64,000 bases of DNA from Pandoraea norimbergensis (lineage in GTDB: Bacteria > Pseudomonadota > Gammaproteobacteria > Burkholderiales > Burkholderiaceae), in contig NZ_CP013480.3 in assembly GCF_001465545.3 (NCBI RefSeq), forward strand, positions 5,766,001 to 5,830,000, in the 5' to 3' direction. Below, one piece after another: positions 8,976 through 18,575 of the stretch. A program made the position numbers and the translations under genes. Under the pieces are notes generated by a model, which was given only the letters and a program-made list of their open reading frames with translations, was not told the origin of the DNA and ran no database searches. Numbering within the stretch: position 1 is the stretch's first letter; each line of letters opens with the position of its first letter.

Positions 8976-10051
8976 GGCAGCCCCCGCATCGACATGGCGC
9001 GCAACGCCAGACCACACGCCACTGCAAGCGACGCACGTTCCGCAAACGTCTGTCGCAGGCGCGCCGGTGCGTTCGCAGCGTCGAGTCGACCGAGCGGATC
9101 AAACGGCCGTACGGGGACACGGCACGCCGAGACGAGACCATCGCACATCGCCACGAAAGCGCCCGGCGTCACGCTTTGCGCCGCCACATGCAGCGAACCG
9201 GCGGGGACCGGCATTCTGCCGAGTAGCTCACAAACCACACTCGCCAATGCTTCCGGATTCCCATTCACGCCGTCGAAGCGCTCGCGCAGGTCGGCCACGC
9301 ACGTCTGCGCATCGAATACGGCCAGATCGATGTCGTGGTCGCTAACCTGGAGTAGCGCCATCGGCGATTGTGGTGATTTTGGTGATTGAGTCGAGATCGG
9401 CGTCTCATGCGCCGGCTCACCCATCGCTGGCCACGCCCATTGAAACGCCCGACGCCCGGCGGCATGCGCCACATCGACGGCATGGGCACGCAAGCCCGCC
9501 ATTTCCAAAGCCGCAAGGCGGTCGTCGACCAGCTCGGCCTCACAGGCATACAGCCGTAGGCGGTGACTCCCCGGTTCGGCCCAAGTCACTCCCACGCGCG
9601 AGCGCAAACCGGGCCTACCGTCGCCCGGCAACAGTAGCGCCGCATGCCGCTCGCACCAGGCGCGCAGGGCGCGCGCCGGCATATCCGGCGGGTACTCGAC
9701 GACGTGCGTCTTGAGCAGGTGCGCGGGTAGCGCCAGCACGACGGTGTCGCCTCGCAGGGACTCGGCACTCGTGCCGGCACGTTCGAGCAGCTCACCGAGG
9801 CGTCGCGCCGCGGCTTCGGGTTTGGCCAGCACTCCGCCGCGCAACACATCGTCGTCGAGCGCCGCCGTGCCGTAAGCGTCGAGGCGCAGCCGCGAAGGAC
9901 CGGCCACCCGCGCCAGGCGAACAAATTGCAGGGTTCCTGCGTCAAAGTGAATACCGCACCCACCACCGTCGAGACGCGGCATAAGCGCCGCGAAGGGCCG
10001 TGCAAAGGGGGATGTAATGTGGCGCAAGTTGCGCAGGGCCGCTTCGATCAT
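8966..10051 (-). CDS. pilM: Type IV pilus assembly protein PilM
   Basis: Cytoplasmic actin-like ATPase-fold protein that docks to the PilN tail in the pilus machine. The ATG at 10051 (361 aa) is preceded by GGGAGG at 7-nt spacing, so the longer upstream frame is not used. The start fits the family (MIEAALRNLRH). GGGCGIHFDAGTLQFVRLAR resembles the family's phosphate-1/strand region, and LRAWCERHAALLLPG and VGVTWAEPG follow. The sequence is divergent from well-studied PilM, so the call rests strongly on its place before pilN. First gene of the pil-aro operon, divergent from mrcA. Confidence 0.82.
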   Translation of the reverse strand: MIEAALRNLRHITSPFARPFAALMPRLDGGGCGIHFDAGTLQFVRLARVAGPSRLRLDAYGTAALDDDVLRGGVLAKPEAAARRLGELLERAGTSAESLRGDTVVLALPAHLLKTHVVEYPPDMPARALRAWCERHAALLLPGDGRPGLRSRVGVTWAEPGSHRLRLYACEAELVDDRLAALEMAGLRAHAVDVAHAAGRRAFQWAWPAMGEPAHETPISTQSPKSPQSPMALLQVSDHDIDLAVFDAQTCVADLRERFDGVNGNPEALASVVCELLGRMPVPAGSLHVAAQSVTPGAFVAMCDGLVSACRVPVRPFDPLGRLDAANAPARLRQTFAERASLAVACGLALRAMSMRGLPWQ

Positions 10052-10284
10052 GACGTGCCTCCCATGTGGATCGATGTCGATGCAATCGATCCTAGCCATG
10101 GAGGAAGCGGCCTCCAATCGGACGAGTCCGAATCTAGGCGCGGAAATCGCGGTTCGTTTCGCTTTCGGAATCCACGCCGCTTTTTTCTCATCTTTGTCCG
10201 AGTCACGACACGCCTGGAATCCCATTTCTGACATCTTCGGCAAAGAGGCACCGGCCGTTCGGGGGTCCTTCGCTAACCGTTCGT

Positions 10285-10290
10285 TATAAT
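10285..10290 (+). promoter_or_regulatory. Candidate -10 element for mrcA
   Basis: A perfect TATAAT lies 28 bp before the mrcA ATG in the pilM-mrcA divergent gap. No convincing -35 is found at 16-18 bp, so this is a partial promoter match only. Confidence 0.4.
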
Positions 10291-10317
10291 CGGCCCATTG
10301 TTTTTTTCGACTCCCCC

Positions 10318-12714
10318 ATGGCAAGCACACCCCAAACAGACACCCCACGCGACAAGCGCCCACCCAAGCCGCGCCGCTCGATCTGGCTGCGCATCGTTTT
10401 GTGGTTCGTCGGCCTGATCGCCGCGATGCTCGTCTGTGGCGCGTTGCTGGCGGGGTACATCCTGGTGGTCATGACGCCGCAGTTGCCGTCGCTCGACACC
10501 ATCGTCGACTATCGGCCGAAGATTCCGCTTCGCATCTATACCGCCGACGAAATTCAGATCGGCGAGTTTGGCGAGGAACGTCGTAACGTCGTGCGCTTTG
10601 CCGATATTCCGGATGTGATGAAGAAGGCCGTTCTCGCCATCGAGGACGATCGCTTCTATCAGCACGGCGGCGTCGACTTCATCGGGATCTTCCGGGCTGG
10701 CGTGGCCAACGTCGCCCGTGGCGGCTCGTCGCAAGGCGCCAGTACGATCACGATGCAGGTCGCACGCAACTTCTTCCTCTCGAGCGAGAAGACGTATACG
10801 CGCAAGATTTACGAAGCCCTGCTCGCCTACAAGATCGAGTCGCGCCTGACGAAGGATCAGATTCTCGAGCTGTACATGAATCAGATCTATCTGGGCGAGC
10901 GCGCGTACGGTTTCGCGAGCGCCGCCCGCGTGTATTTCGGCAAGGACATCAAGGACGTCACGCTTGCCGAAGCCGCAATGCTGGCCGGTCTGCCCAAGGC
11001 ACCGTCGGCCTATAACCCGATCGTCAACTACAAGCGGGCGCGCGTGCGTCAGGAATACATCCTCAAGCGCATGTACGACCTCGGTTACATCTCGAAAGCG
11101 GAATACGATCAGGCGATCTCGCAAGAGCTGGTCGTGCGCGGGCTCGGCAGCGAGTTCAGCGTGCATGCCGGTTATGTCGCGGAAATGGTGCGTCAACTGC
11201 TTTACGCCCAGTTCAAGGACGAGATCTATACGCGCGGCTTCAACGTCTACACGACGATCAATTCGGCCGATCAGGAAGCAGCCTATGAAGCCCTGCGCGC
11301 CGGGGTCATGGCCTACGAACTGCGTCATGGCTACCGTGGGCCGGAAGCCAATATCGATCTGCCGAGCGACCAGGACGACCGAGAACAGTTGATCGACGAC
11401 ACACTCGTCGAGCATCCGGACAGCGGCGACATGGTGGCGGCCGTGGTACTTGCCGCGTCGCCGCAGCAGGTCAAGGCGGTACTGCTCAATGGTGACGACG
11501 TGAGCGTGACGGGCGACGGTCTGCGTTTCGCCGCCGCCGGCCTGAGCGCCAAAGCGCAACCCAAGCAGAAGATTCGCCCGGGTTCGGTCATTCGCGTGAC
11601 GAAGGACGCCAAGGACAACTGGCGCATCGTGCAGATGCCCGACATCGAAGCAGCGTTTGTCTCGCTCGACCCGCAGAACGGCGCAATTCGCTCGCTCGTC
11701 GGCGGCTTCGACTTCAATCGCAACAAGTTCAATCACGTCACGCAGGCGTGGCGTCAGCCGGGGTCGAGCTTCAAGCCGTTCATCTACTCGGCTGCGCTGG
11801 AAAAGGGCTTCGCGCCGGCGACGATCATCAACGACGGTCCGCTCTACTTCACCGCGGCGCAAACGGGCGGTCAGCCGTGGGAGCCGAAGAATTACGGTGG
11901 TGGCTTCGAAGGTCCGATGCCGATGCGTGTCGCGCTGATGCGCTCACGAAACCTTGTATCGATCCGTATTCTGCAAAGCATCACGCCCGGGTACGCCCAG
12001 AAGTACATCGCACGCTTCGGGTTCGAAGCCGACAAGCACCCGGCGTATTTGCCGATGGCGCTGGGTGCCGGCATGGTCACCCCGTTGCAAATGGCGAGCG
12101 CCTACGCCGTGTTCGCTAACGGCGGCTTCCGCGTGAATCCGTTCATCGTGGCGCGCATCACGGACTCGAAAGGCAACGTGATCATGGAAGAGAAGCCGGC
12201 CACGGCGGGCGATGAAACGTTCCGCGCCATTCCGGCCCGCAACGCCTTCATCATGAACTCGATGCTGCACGATGTGGCGACGCGTGGCACGGCCGCCAAG
12301 ACGAACGTGCTCAAACGAAACGACCTCGCCGGCAAGACCGGCACGACCAACGATTCGCACGACGCCTGGTTTGCGGGATATCAATCGCAACTGGTGGGGG
12401 TGGCGTGGATCGGCTTCGATCAGCCGCGCAATCTGGGCGACCGTGAAACCGGTGGCGGTCTGGCACTGCCGATCTGGATCGACTACATGACCAAGGCTTT
12501 GCGTGGTGTGCCGGAATCGACGCGCCCGGTGCCCTCGGGAATCATTCAGGCGAACGGCGATTATTTCTACGACGACTATCCGCCGGGTCGCGCGATCAGC
12601 ACAGTGGGTCTGAGCGCAGACACCGCGCCGGATGGCACGACAACCAGTGCACCGCCGGGGCCGGTCGATACGCAGGAGCGCCAACGCATCCTGGATATGT
12701 TTAACAAGCCTTGA
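10318..12714 (+). CDS. mrcA: Penicillin-binding protein 1A (bifunctional peptidoglycan synthase)
   Basis: Class A PBP that polymerises glycan strands and cross-links peptides at the periplasmic face of the inner membrane; 798 aa. A basic cytoplasmic tail is followed by a TM helix at about 22-51. The GT51 transglycosylase domain has catalytic Glu109 in AIEDDRFYQHGG, then GASTITMQVARN and ELYMNQIYLGERAYG. The transpeptidase domain has S483-x-x-K486 (SSFK), S543-x-N545 (SRN) and K673-T-G-T676. All catalytic motifs are intact. It is divergent from pilM, the same neighbourhood (ponA-pilMNOPQ) known in many beta- and gammaproteobacteria, and is followed by a strong terminator. Confidence 0.97.
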   Translation: MASTPQTDTPRDKRPPKPRRSIWLRIVLWFVGLIAAMLVCGALLAGYILVVMTPQLPSLDTIVDYRPKIPLRIYTADEIQIGEFGEERRNVVRFADIPDVMKKAVLAIEDDRFYQHGGVDFIGIFRAGVANVARGGSSQGASTITMQVARNFFLSSEKTYTRKIYEALLAYKIESRLTKDQILELYMNQIYLGERAYGFASAARVYFGKDIKDVTLAEAAMLAGLPKAPSAYNPIVNYKRARVRQEYILKRMYDLGYISKAEYDQAISQELVVRGLGSEFSVHAGYVAEMVRQLLYAQFKDEIYTRGFNVYTTINSADQEAAYEALRAGVMAYELRHGYRGPEANIDLPSDQDDREQLIDDTLVEHPDSGDMVAAVVLAASPQQVKAVLLNGDDVSVTGDGLRFAAAGLSAKAQPKQKIRPGSVIRVTKDAKDNWRIVQMPDIEAAFVSLDPQNGAIRSLVGGFDFNRNKFNHVTQAWRQPGSSFKPFIYSAALEKGFAPATIINDGPLYFTAAQTGGQPWEPKNYGGGFEGPMPMRVALMRSRNLVSIRILQSITPGYAQKYIARFGFEADKHPAYLPMALGAGMVTPLQMASAYAVFANGGFRVNPFIVARITDSKGNVIMEEKPATAGDETFRAIPARNAFIMNSMLHDVATRGTAAKTNVLKRNDLAGKTGTTNDSHDAWFAGYQSQLVGVAWIGFDQPRNLGDRETGGGLALPIWIDYMTKALRGVPESTRPVPSGIIQANGDYFYDDYPPGRAISTVGLSADTAPDGTTTSAPPGPVDTQERQRILDMFNKP

Positions 12715-12782
12715 GGGGATTTATCCGGGAAAAGTGCTGATGTGCGCGGTGGGAAACACGCACTGACATACAGAAAATCAAG

Positions 12783-12820
12783 CGGCGCAGCGGTCTCTCA
12801 CGAGGTGCTGCGCCGTTTTT
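12783..12820 (+). terminator. Rho-independent terminator after mrcA
   Basis: Nine-bp perfect stem, CGGCGCAGC 12783-12791 with GCTGCGCCG 12807-12815, followed by TTTTT at 12816-12820. Confidence 0.9.
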
Positions 12821-12880
12821 GCGACTGGACAGTCAATTCCCCGGTGGAATCGAACGGTCGGCCGGACAGGCCGGGCAGCC

Positions 12881-13201
12881 TCAGTCAGCTTGCAGCGTCA
12901 CCGTCTCGCCGGCTTGCTGCGACGCGAAACGCGAGAGCGCCTCGAACAGCTCGGCGTCGTCACGGGTGTCGCGCCATTCGTCACCCTTCAGGCGATAGTG
13001 GTAGCCGCCCGAGCGCGCCGCCACCCAGATTTCGCTCATCGGCGTTTGCAGATTCACGATGATCTTGCTGCCGTCGTCGAACTCGAGCGTCAGCACGTTG
13101 CCCGTGCGCTCGCAATCGATGTCCACGTCGCTGTCTTCGACAGCCGCCTCCACCCGCGCCAGCACAGCCTCGGCGAGCGCCAGGAATTCACTTTCCGTCA
13201 T
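12881..13201 (-). CDS. cyaY: Frataxin homologue CyaY
   Basis: Iron-binding frataxin-like protein that modulates iron-sulfur cluster assembly on IscS/IscU, cytosolic. The ATG at 13201 is selected: GGAG sits 6 nt upstream and the 106-aa product matches the usual CyaY length. ATGs at 13225 and 13234 are in frame but lack a ribosome site. Family features: an acidic first helix ([14 protein letters not shown]), the core [16 protein letters not shown], and [18 protein letters not shown]. It is divergent from lptM-lysA, the classic cyaY/lptM/lysA arrangement. Confidence 0.95.
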   Translation of the reverse strand: MTESEFLALAEAVLARVEAAVEDSDVDIDCERTGNVLTLEFDDGSKIIVNLQTPMSEIWVAARSGGYHYRLKGDEWRDTRDDAELFEALSRFASQQAGETVTLQAD

Positions 13202-13258
13202 GCTAAACTCCACGGTTTGCGTCATCGATTGCATGCCGCACCACGCGGCGATACCCCC

Positions 13259-13486
13259 ATGACAGCACCTATTCGAACCTGCGCGATTGTAGCCTCGATT
13301 GCCCTGCTGAGCGTATTAGCCAGCTGCGGCCAAGCCGGGCCCCTTTATTTGCCGGCTCGGCCGATCAAGCCGACTGCGCCGCCGGGTGCACCGCTGCCCC
13401 CGCCGCCGCTCGTGCCTGAGCCGCAGCGCGGTCCGTCGGTCGAAGTGCCGCCAGCAGCGTCGCTGCCCGCCGCCAAACCGGAGTAA
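13259..13486 (+). CDS. lptM: LptM-type small lipoprotein (YifL family)
   Basis: Lipoprotein of 75 aa. In E. coli, LptM assists maturation of the LPS translocon LptD/LptE at the outer membrane. A Sec/SPII signal ends in the lipobox LASC, and the family signature [10 protein letters not shown] follows immediately. The rest is a Pro/Ala-rich, probably disordered tail. It lies just upstream of lysA on the same strand and is divergent from cyaY, which supports the call. Confidence 0.9.
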   Translation: MTAPIRTCAIVASIALLSVLASCGQAGPLYLPARPIKPTAPPGAPLPPPPLVPEPQRGPSVEVPPAASLPAAKPE

Positions 13487-13627
13487 GCTTGTCGGCACCG
13501 TTGTCGGGCACCTGACACCCGACAACGAACCCGACGGCCAGCGCTCCGGATTGCCGGACAAGCGCTTCCTACCTGTTTATATTGCGCGCCACGGCGCGTG
13601 CCCTTGCCGATTACCCGAGTTTCCGCG

Positions 13628-14890
13628 ATGTCCAACGCCTTCTTCTCTTACCGCGACGACGTACTCCATGCCGAGGGCGTGGCCCTGCCCGTACTCGCCG
13701 AGCGTTTCGGTACGCCTTTGTACGTGTATTCGAAGGCGGCTCTGACGTCCGCCTATCAGGCTTACGCCAAGGCTTGCGAAGGGCGTAACGCGGCAGTTCA
13801 TTACGCGGCCAAGGCCAACTCGAATCTGGCCGTACTCGGCGTGTTCGCCAAGCTGGGTGCTGGGTTTGACATCGTCTCGGCCGGTGAACTGGCACGCGTG
13901 ATTGCCGCCGGCGGTGACGCCGGCCGCGTGGTCTTCTCCGGTGTGGGCAAGCACGCCGACGAAATGCGTTATGCGCTCGACAAGGACGTGTTCTGCTTCA
14001 ACGTCGAATCGCGCCCCGAGCTCGACCGTCTGAACGAAGTGGCCGCCCAGATGAACAAGCGCGCGCGCGTGTCGCTGCGCGTGAATCCGAACGTAGACGC
14101 CAAGACGCACCCGTATATTTCTACCGGCCTGCGCGGCAACAAGTTCGGCGTGGCTTACGAAGAAGCGTTCGACGCTTACCGTGCCGCTGCGGCAATGTCG
14201 CATCTCGACGTGGTCGGCATCGATTGCCACATCGGCTCGCAAATCACGGAGATTTCGCCGTACCTCGACGCCATCGACAAGCTCCTCGATCTGGTCGAAA
14301 AGCTCGATGATGCCGGGATCTCGCTGCATCACATCGATGTGGGCGGCGGCCTCGGCATTCAGTACACAGATGAAACGCCGCCGGACATCACCGCGTTTGC
14401 CACCACGGTCATCGACCACATTGCCAAGCGCGGCCATGCGCATCGTCAGGTGCTGTTCGAGCCGGGCCGCTCGCTGGTCGGCAACGCTGGCGTACTGCTC
14501 ACGCGCGTGGAATTCCTCAAGCACGGTGAGACCAAGAACTTCGCCATCGTCGACGCGGCCATGAACGATCTCGCCCGCCCGGCCATGTACGAGGCTTATC
14601 ACGGCATCGATCCGGTGACGCGTCATGCAGCCGACGTGGTGACGTACGACGTGGTGGGCCCGGTGTGCGAAAGCGGCGACTGGCTCGGCCGTGACCGCGC
14701 GCTGGCCATTGCGCCGGACGATCTGCTGGCGATTCGCTCGGCCGGCGCGTACGGCTTCACGATGAGCTCGAACTACAACACGCGTCCGCGTGCGGCAGAA
14801 GTCATGGTCGATGGCGTCGATGTCCACCTCGTGCGCGAGCGCGAAACGGTCGAATCGCTGTTCGCCGGTGAACGTCTGCTGCCGGCCTGA
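13628..14890 (+). CDS. lysA: Diaminopimelate decarboxylase
   Basis: PLP enzyme converting meso-diaminopimelate to L-lysine, the last lysine-biosynthesis step. It has 420 aa. Lys62 in HYAAKANSN is the PLP Schiff-base lysine. GIDCHIGSQI, the phosphate loop GGGLGIQY, FEPGRSLVGNAG and the active-site CESGDWLG are all present. I chose the ATG at 13628; a GTG at 13598 is in frame, and neither has a strong ribosome site. It is followed by a strong terminator shared with the convergent ccsB gene. Confidence 0.96.
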   Translation: MSNAFFSYRDDVLHAEGVALPVLAERFGTPLYVYSKAALTSAYQAYAKACEGRNAAVHYAAKANSNLAVLGVFAKLGAGFDIVSAGELARVIAAGGDAGRVVFSGVGKHADEMRYALDKDVFCFNVESRPELDRLNEVAAQMNKRARVSLRVNPNVDAKTHPYISTGLRGNKFGVAYEEAFDAYRAAAAMSHLDVVGIDCHIGSQITEISPYLDAIDKLLDLVEKLDDAGISLHHIDVGGGLGIQYTDETPPDITAFATTVIDHIAKRGHAHRQVLFEPGRSLVGNAGVLLTRVEFLKHGETKNFAIVDAAMNDLARPAMYEAYHGIDPVTRHAADVVTYDVVGPVCESGDWLGRDRALAIAPDDLLAIRSAGAYGFTMSSNYNTRPRAAEVMVDGVDVHLVRERETVESLFAGERLLPA

Positions 14891-14976
14891 AGTTGCCTCA
14901 GCCAGCCTGAGCGGACCGATCCGCCGGTTTGCCAACGCCCACACTTACGGGCCGGCAAACCAAAGCGCCGCCCAAT

Positions 14977-15014
14977 AAAAAAGCCGCCTGCGCACATTGC
15001 GCGGCGGCTTTTTT
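14977..15014. terminator. Bidirectional terminator between lysA and ccsB
   Basis: Twelve-bp perfect stem, AAAAAAGCCGCC 14977-14988 with GGCGGCTTTTTT 15003-15014. A/T-runs on both sides make it work for lysA on the plus strand and for the resB-ccsB operon on the minus strand. Confidence 0.92.
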
Positions 15015-15076
15015 ACTTCACGTATCGATCGGCCGTGTACTGCGACTGCTGGCCGTATCGACACGTGGATGACGCG

Positions 15077-16261
15077 TCAGAGCTGTCCGTAGCTGTGCAG
15101 CCCCGACAGGAACATGTTCACACCGAGGAACGCGAACGTCGTGATCAGCAGGCCGGTCAGCGACCACCATGCAGCCACCACGCCACGCAGCCCCTTCATC
15201 AGGCGCATGTGCAGCCACGCCGCGTAGTTCAGCCACACGATCAGTGCCCAGGTTTCCTTCGGGTCCCAGCTCCAGTAACCACCCCACGCGTCGGCCGCCC
15301 ACAGCGCGCCGAGAATCGTGGCAATCGTGAAGAACGCGAAGCCCACGGCAATCGCCTTGTACATCACGTCGTCGAGCAGTTCGAGGGACGGCAGGCGTGA
15401 CGAGAAGAAACCACTGTCGATCGCCTTGCCCGCGGCAACGTTACGCTTTTGTTCGCCGGACTTGAGCAGATACGCCACCGCCACCATCGCCGCCAGCGCA
15501 AACGTGCCGTAGCCGATGAAGTTGGCCGGTACGTGGATCTTCATCCACCAGCTTTGCAGCGCAGGCACGAGCGGCTGAATCTCGTAGGCACTGCGTGCCA
15601 CGCTGTACCAGAGATTGAAGCCCACTGCGGCGCTGATGACCAACAGCACGAACGGGCCGAGGGCGCGCGTCGCATAGTGTTGCTCGTAGTACAGGTAGAA
15701 CAGCGACGTGATCAGGCAGAAGAGGACGAACACCTCATACAGGTTCGAGATCGGAATGTGCCCGACGTCGGCCCCCACCAGATACGACTCGTACCAGCGC
15801 ACCATCATGCCGGTGAACCCGAGCAACACCGCCGCCCAGCACAGTGCCGACCCGACACTCGCGCCGAACGGCGAGCGCGCCAGCAGGCCGCCCCAGTAGA
15901 ACAGTGTCGCCAGGAAGAACAGCGCGCTCATCCAGAGGATGGCCGACTGGCTCGAGAGGAAATACTTCAGGAAGAACGCCTGATCGGCACGGGCCAGATC
16001 GTGGTGATAGAGCCCGATGCCGGAGAGTGCAAGAATCGCGATACCCGCCATCAGCCAGCGCACCGAGCGCCAGTGCCAACCCAATACCGCGAAGGTCGGC
16101 ACCGAGAGCACCAGAATCGTGTGCTCGTAGTAATCCATAAAATGGCCGTAGCGATTGAGCGCGAAGCCCGCCCCAATCGCCAGCGCCAGTGCGAACAGCC
16201 AGTCACCGATACTGCGCCGGCGCAGCCACGAGACGTCTGAATAGCCTTGCGATAACTCCAT
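15077..16261 (-). CDS. ccsB: Cytochrome c biogenesis protein CcsB/ResC (haem handling)
   Basis: Polytopic inner-membrane haem-handling protein of system II cytochrome c maturation, partner of ResB. 394 aa from the ATG at 16261, which has AAGGTGAGAG just upstream; an ATG overlapping the resB stop (16276) has no ribosome site. The diagnostic WWD motif is present as WAADAWGGYWSWDPKETWALIVW. About eight membrane helices are evident, plus His residues in HVPANFIGYG and LHMRLMKG. It starts 11 bp after resB, so the two are co-transcribed. Confidence 0.94.
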   Translation of the reverse strand: MELSQGYSDVSWLRRRSIGDWLFALALAIGAGFALNRYGHFMDYYEHTILVLSVPTFAVLGWHWRSVRWLMAGIAILALSGIGLYHHDLARADQAFFLKYFLSSQSAILWMSALFFLATLFYWGGLLARSPFGASVGSALCWAAVLLGFTGMMVRWYESYLVGADVGHIPISNLYEVFVLFCLITSLFYLYYEQHYATRALGPFVLLVISAAVGFNLWYSVARSAYEIQPLVPALQSWWMKIHVPANFIGYGTFALAAMVAVAYLLKSGEQKRNVAAGKAIDSGFFSSRLPSLELLDDVMYKAIAVGFAFFTIATILGALWAADAWGGYWSWDPKETWALIVWLNYAAWLHMRLMKGLRGVVAAWWSLTGLLITTFAFLGVNMFLSGLHSYGQL

Positions 16262-16272
16262 GTCTCTCACCT

Positions 16273-18408
16273 TCATCGTTTTGTGACGATCGCGTCCAAC
16301 TCCGCCTTCGTGCGGGCGAATTCCTTGTCGAAATCCAGCGTACGACGTGTCGTCGACGCTGCCATCATGACCGAGCTGCCGCCGTCGGGGGTGTCTTTCA
16401 CCCACAGCCAGAGACGTCGTTCACGTACGTAAAACATCGAGAAGATACCGAGTACCAGCAGCAGACTGCCAAGATACACGATCTTCTTGCCGGGCGAGCG
16501 CGTGAGCTGGAAGACGCTCGCCTGGATCTGATCGAATGAGTCGAGTTGCAGGAACACCGGCGCGTCGTACAGGAAGTTGTCCGACAGTGCGTTGGTTGCC
16601 GTGTGCACAAAACGCTCGTTGTCCGGCGTCGGCGTCGCCGCCGGTTGACCGGCTTGCTCGCGCGCGACCTGCCAGAGTTGCCAGATCGTGCCGTCGAGAA
16701 TGCGTCGGAACATGTCGGCCGCACTCGATTGCTGCTCCTGCGGCACCTTCTCGCTCACGAACTCGGCAATCGCTTGCAACCCGCCCGTCGCGTGGCCATT
16801 CGCGCTGGCCGGAATGGCCCCGGCGAACAGGTCGAGCTCACGCTTGGCGCTTTCCTGCAATTGACCACGCAGCTCAGCAGACGTCTGCGAAGGCAGCGAT
16901 TGGGCAGCGAAGCGGCGCGCAGCTTCGACCCGGGCCCCGTCATCCTGAAGCGCTGCGCGCAGCAGCATCCATTGTTTGACGGAGCCGTCGTCGTCGGCCG
17001 GAATGCGCAAGTACTGGAACGGGCCGTCCGGGGTGTCGCGCACGCCCGTCATGAACACGCGCTGGCCGTCTTCCACCAGAATCGGCAGCATGTAGTTGCG
17101 GTATTCCTTCGCCTGCCCGCTGCGATCGCGCACCTTGTACTGCACCGACGGACCGACGTTGCGCAAGTCTTTGTTCAGATCGGTTTTCGCGCCCGAACCC
17201 AGTTGTGCACTCAGGTCGTCGCGGAACGATTTACGGGCCACGCCGCGAACATCTTGCTGCCCACTGCCATTGCTGATGTTCTCGACGTTGATCGCGCGGA
17301 AATCGCTGAACTCGACCGTGTATTCGTCTTTGGCTGCGGCGGCGCCCTTCAACTGCGTGGAGCCGCCGATGTCGCCCGAAAAGGCGAACGTCTTGTCAGA
17401 CGCGCCACGCATGGGGTAACCGGTGAGCTTGAGCTTGCTGCCGCCATCTTCGAAGCTCGACTGATAGATCGCGACGCCCTTGTAGATGAACGGCTCATTG
17501 ACCTTCACCGTGGCATCCATCGACTTGCCGGTCTCCGGGTCGGTCACCACGATGTCGCTCGCGAAGAGCTTGGGCATGCCCGTCGAGTAATAGTCGACGT
17601 GGAATTTCTTCAACTCGATGGAGAAGGGCAGGTCCTGCACAACCGAGCCGTCCTGAAAATTCAGAATCGCGGTCGTCGACTTGCCGCCTTCGGGCACGAA
17701 TGCATAGCCGCGGAACGCGGGGTTGCTCGACGACAGGCGGTGCTCCTCGGGAATCTGTGCGATGACCGCGTTGCCTTGCAGCGGCGACTTGCCGAACAGC
17801 GCCATCTGCATGCGCGTGAGCAGATCGCTGTCGACCAGGCCGCCGAGGCAGATGATCACGATGGCACTGTGCGCGAAGATGTAGCCGATCTTGTTGATGG
17901 CGCCGGCCTTCGCCGCGACCAGCGTCGCCCCGTCGCGATCTCGCACAACGAAACGGTAGCCGCGACGCCCCAGAAAACCCGTCAATCGCGGCAGCAGCTC
18001 GGCGCGTGGCGTCGGGCCGGAGAACTCACCCTTGTGACCGAAGGCGCGCAGGCTGCCTTCACGCACGTGGTCGCGCCAGCTGCGGATGTCCGCGATCATC
18101 TTCGGCGCGTTGCGGACGACGCACAGCGTCGTCGATGCCATCAGGAAGAAGAGGATCAGCAGAAACCACCACGAGCTGTAGACCTTATAAAGGCCGAGCG
18201 AGCGGAAAACGTCGGCCCAGAACGGGCCGAACTGATTGACGTAGTTGGGGTAGGGGTCGCCTTGCTTGAGCACGGTGCCAACAATGCTGGCGATCGCGAG
18301 CACGGTGAGCAGGCTGATGGCAAAACGCATCGAACTGACCAGTTCGACACCGTCGCGCACCCATCGCTGCGCGCTTTTGATCTGCATTCCCGAAGTACTG
18401 ATGCTCAT
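16273..18408 (-). CDS. resB: Cytochrome c biogenesis protein ResB
   Basis: Component of the ResB-CcsB synthetase that delivers haem across the membrane and attaches it to apocytochrome CxxCH motifs. 711 aa from the ATG at 18408. N-terminal helices (MRFAISLLTVLAIASIVGTVL; WWFLLILFFLMASTTLCVV), a third after INKIGYIFAHSAIVIICLGGL, a long periplasmic domain, and a final helix (IVYLGSLLLVLGIFSMFYV) followed by a cytoplasmic tail. The typical QGDPYPNYVNQFGPFW near the N-terminus is present. The c4 cytochrome just upstream is a likely client. Confidence 0.95.
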   Translation of the reverse strand: MSISTSGMQIKSAQRWVRDGVELVSSMRFAISLLTVLAIASIVGTVLKQGDPYPNYVNQFGPFWADVFRSLGLYKVYSSWWFLLILFFLMASTTLCVVRNAPKMIADIRSWRDHVREGSLRAFGHKGEFSGPTPRAELLPRLTGFLGRRGYRFVVRDRDGATLVAAKAGAINKIGYIFAHSAIVIICLGGLVDSDLLTRMQMALFGKSPLQGNAVIAQIPEEHRLSSSNPAFRGYAFVPEGGKSTTAILNFQDGSVVQDLPFSIELKKFHVDYYSTGMPKLFASDIVVTDPETGKSMDATVKVNEPFIYKGVAIYQSSFEDGGSKLKLTGYPMRGASDKTFAFSGDIGGSTQLKGAAAAKDEYTVEFSDFRAINVENISNGSGQQDVRGVARKSFRDDLSAQLGSGAKTDLNKDLRNVGPSVQYKVRDRSGQAKEYRNYMLPILVEDGQRVFMTGVRDTPDGPFQYLRIPADDDGSVKQWMLLRAALQDDGARVEAARRFAAQSLPSQTSAELRGQLQESAKRELDLFAGAIPASANGHATGGLQAIAEFVSEKVPQEQQSSAADMFRRILDGTIWQLWQVAREQAGQPAATPTPDNERFVHTATNALSDNFLYDAPVFLQLDSFDQIQASVFQLTRSPGKKIVYLGSLLLVLGIFSMFYVRERRLWLWVKDTPDGGSSVMMAASTTRRTLDFDKEFARTKAELDAIVTKR

Positions 18409-18575
18409 CCTGTTTCCGGCAACAAAAAAGGGCGGGAGCGCGTTTTTCACGCGCCCGCCACCCTGTGTATGCTAAACCAGTTCTATCCCGTCACCCTGCG
18501 GCGACGGAGCTGGTTTCGTTATAAGTCAGCGAATATACCCCGACGTTCACACGATGTCAGAGTAGACCTTACCGA

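Noticed and set aside
10273..11862. Long open frame on the strand opposite mrcA (about 529 codons)
   Set aside because: It is the antisense shadow of a high-GC gene with strong codon bias; mrcA itself has every catalytic motif, and the shadow has none.
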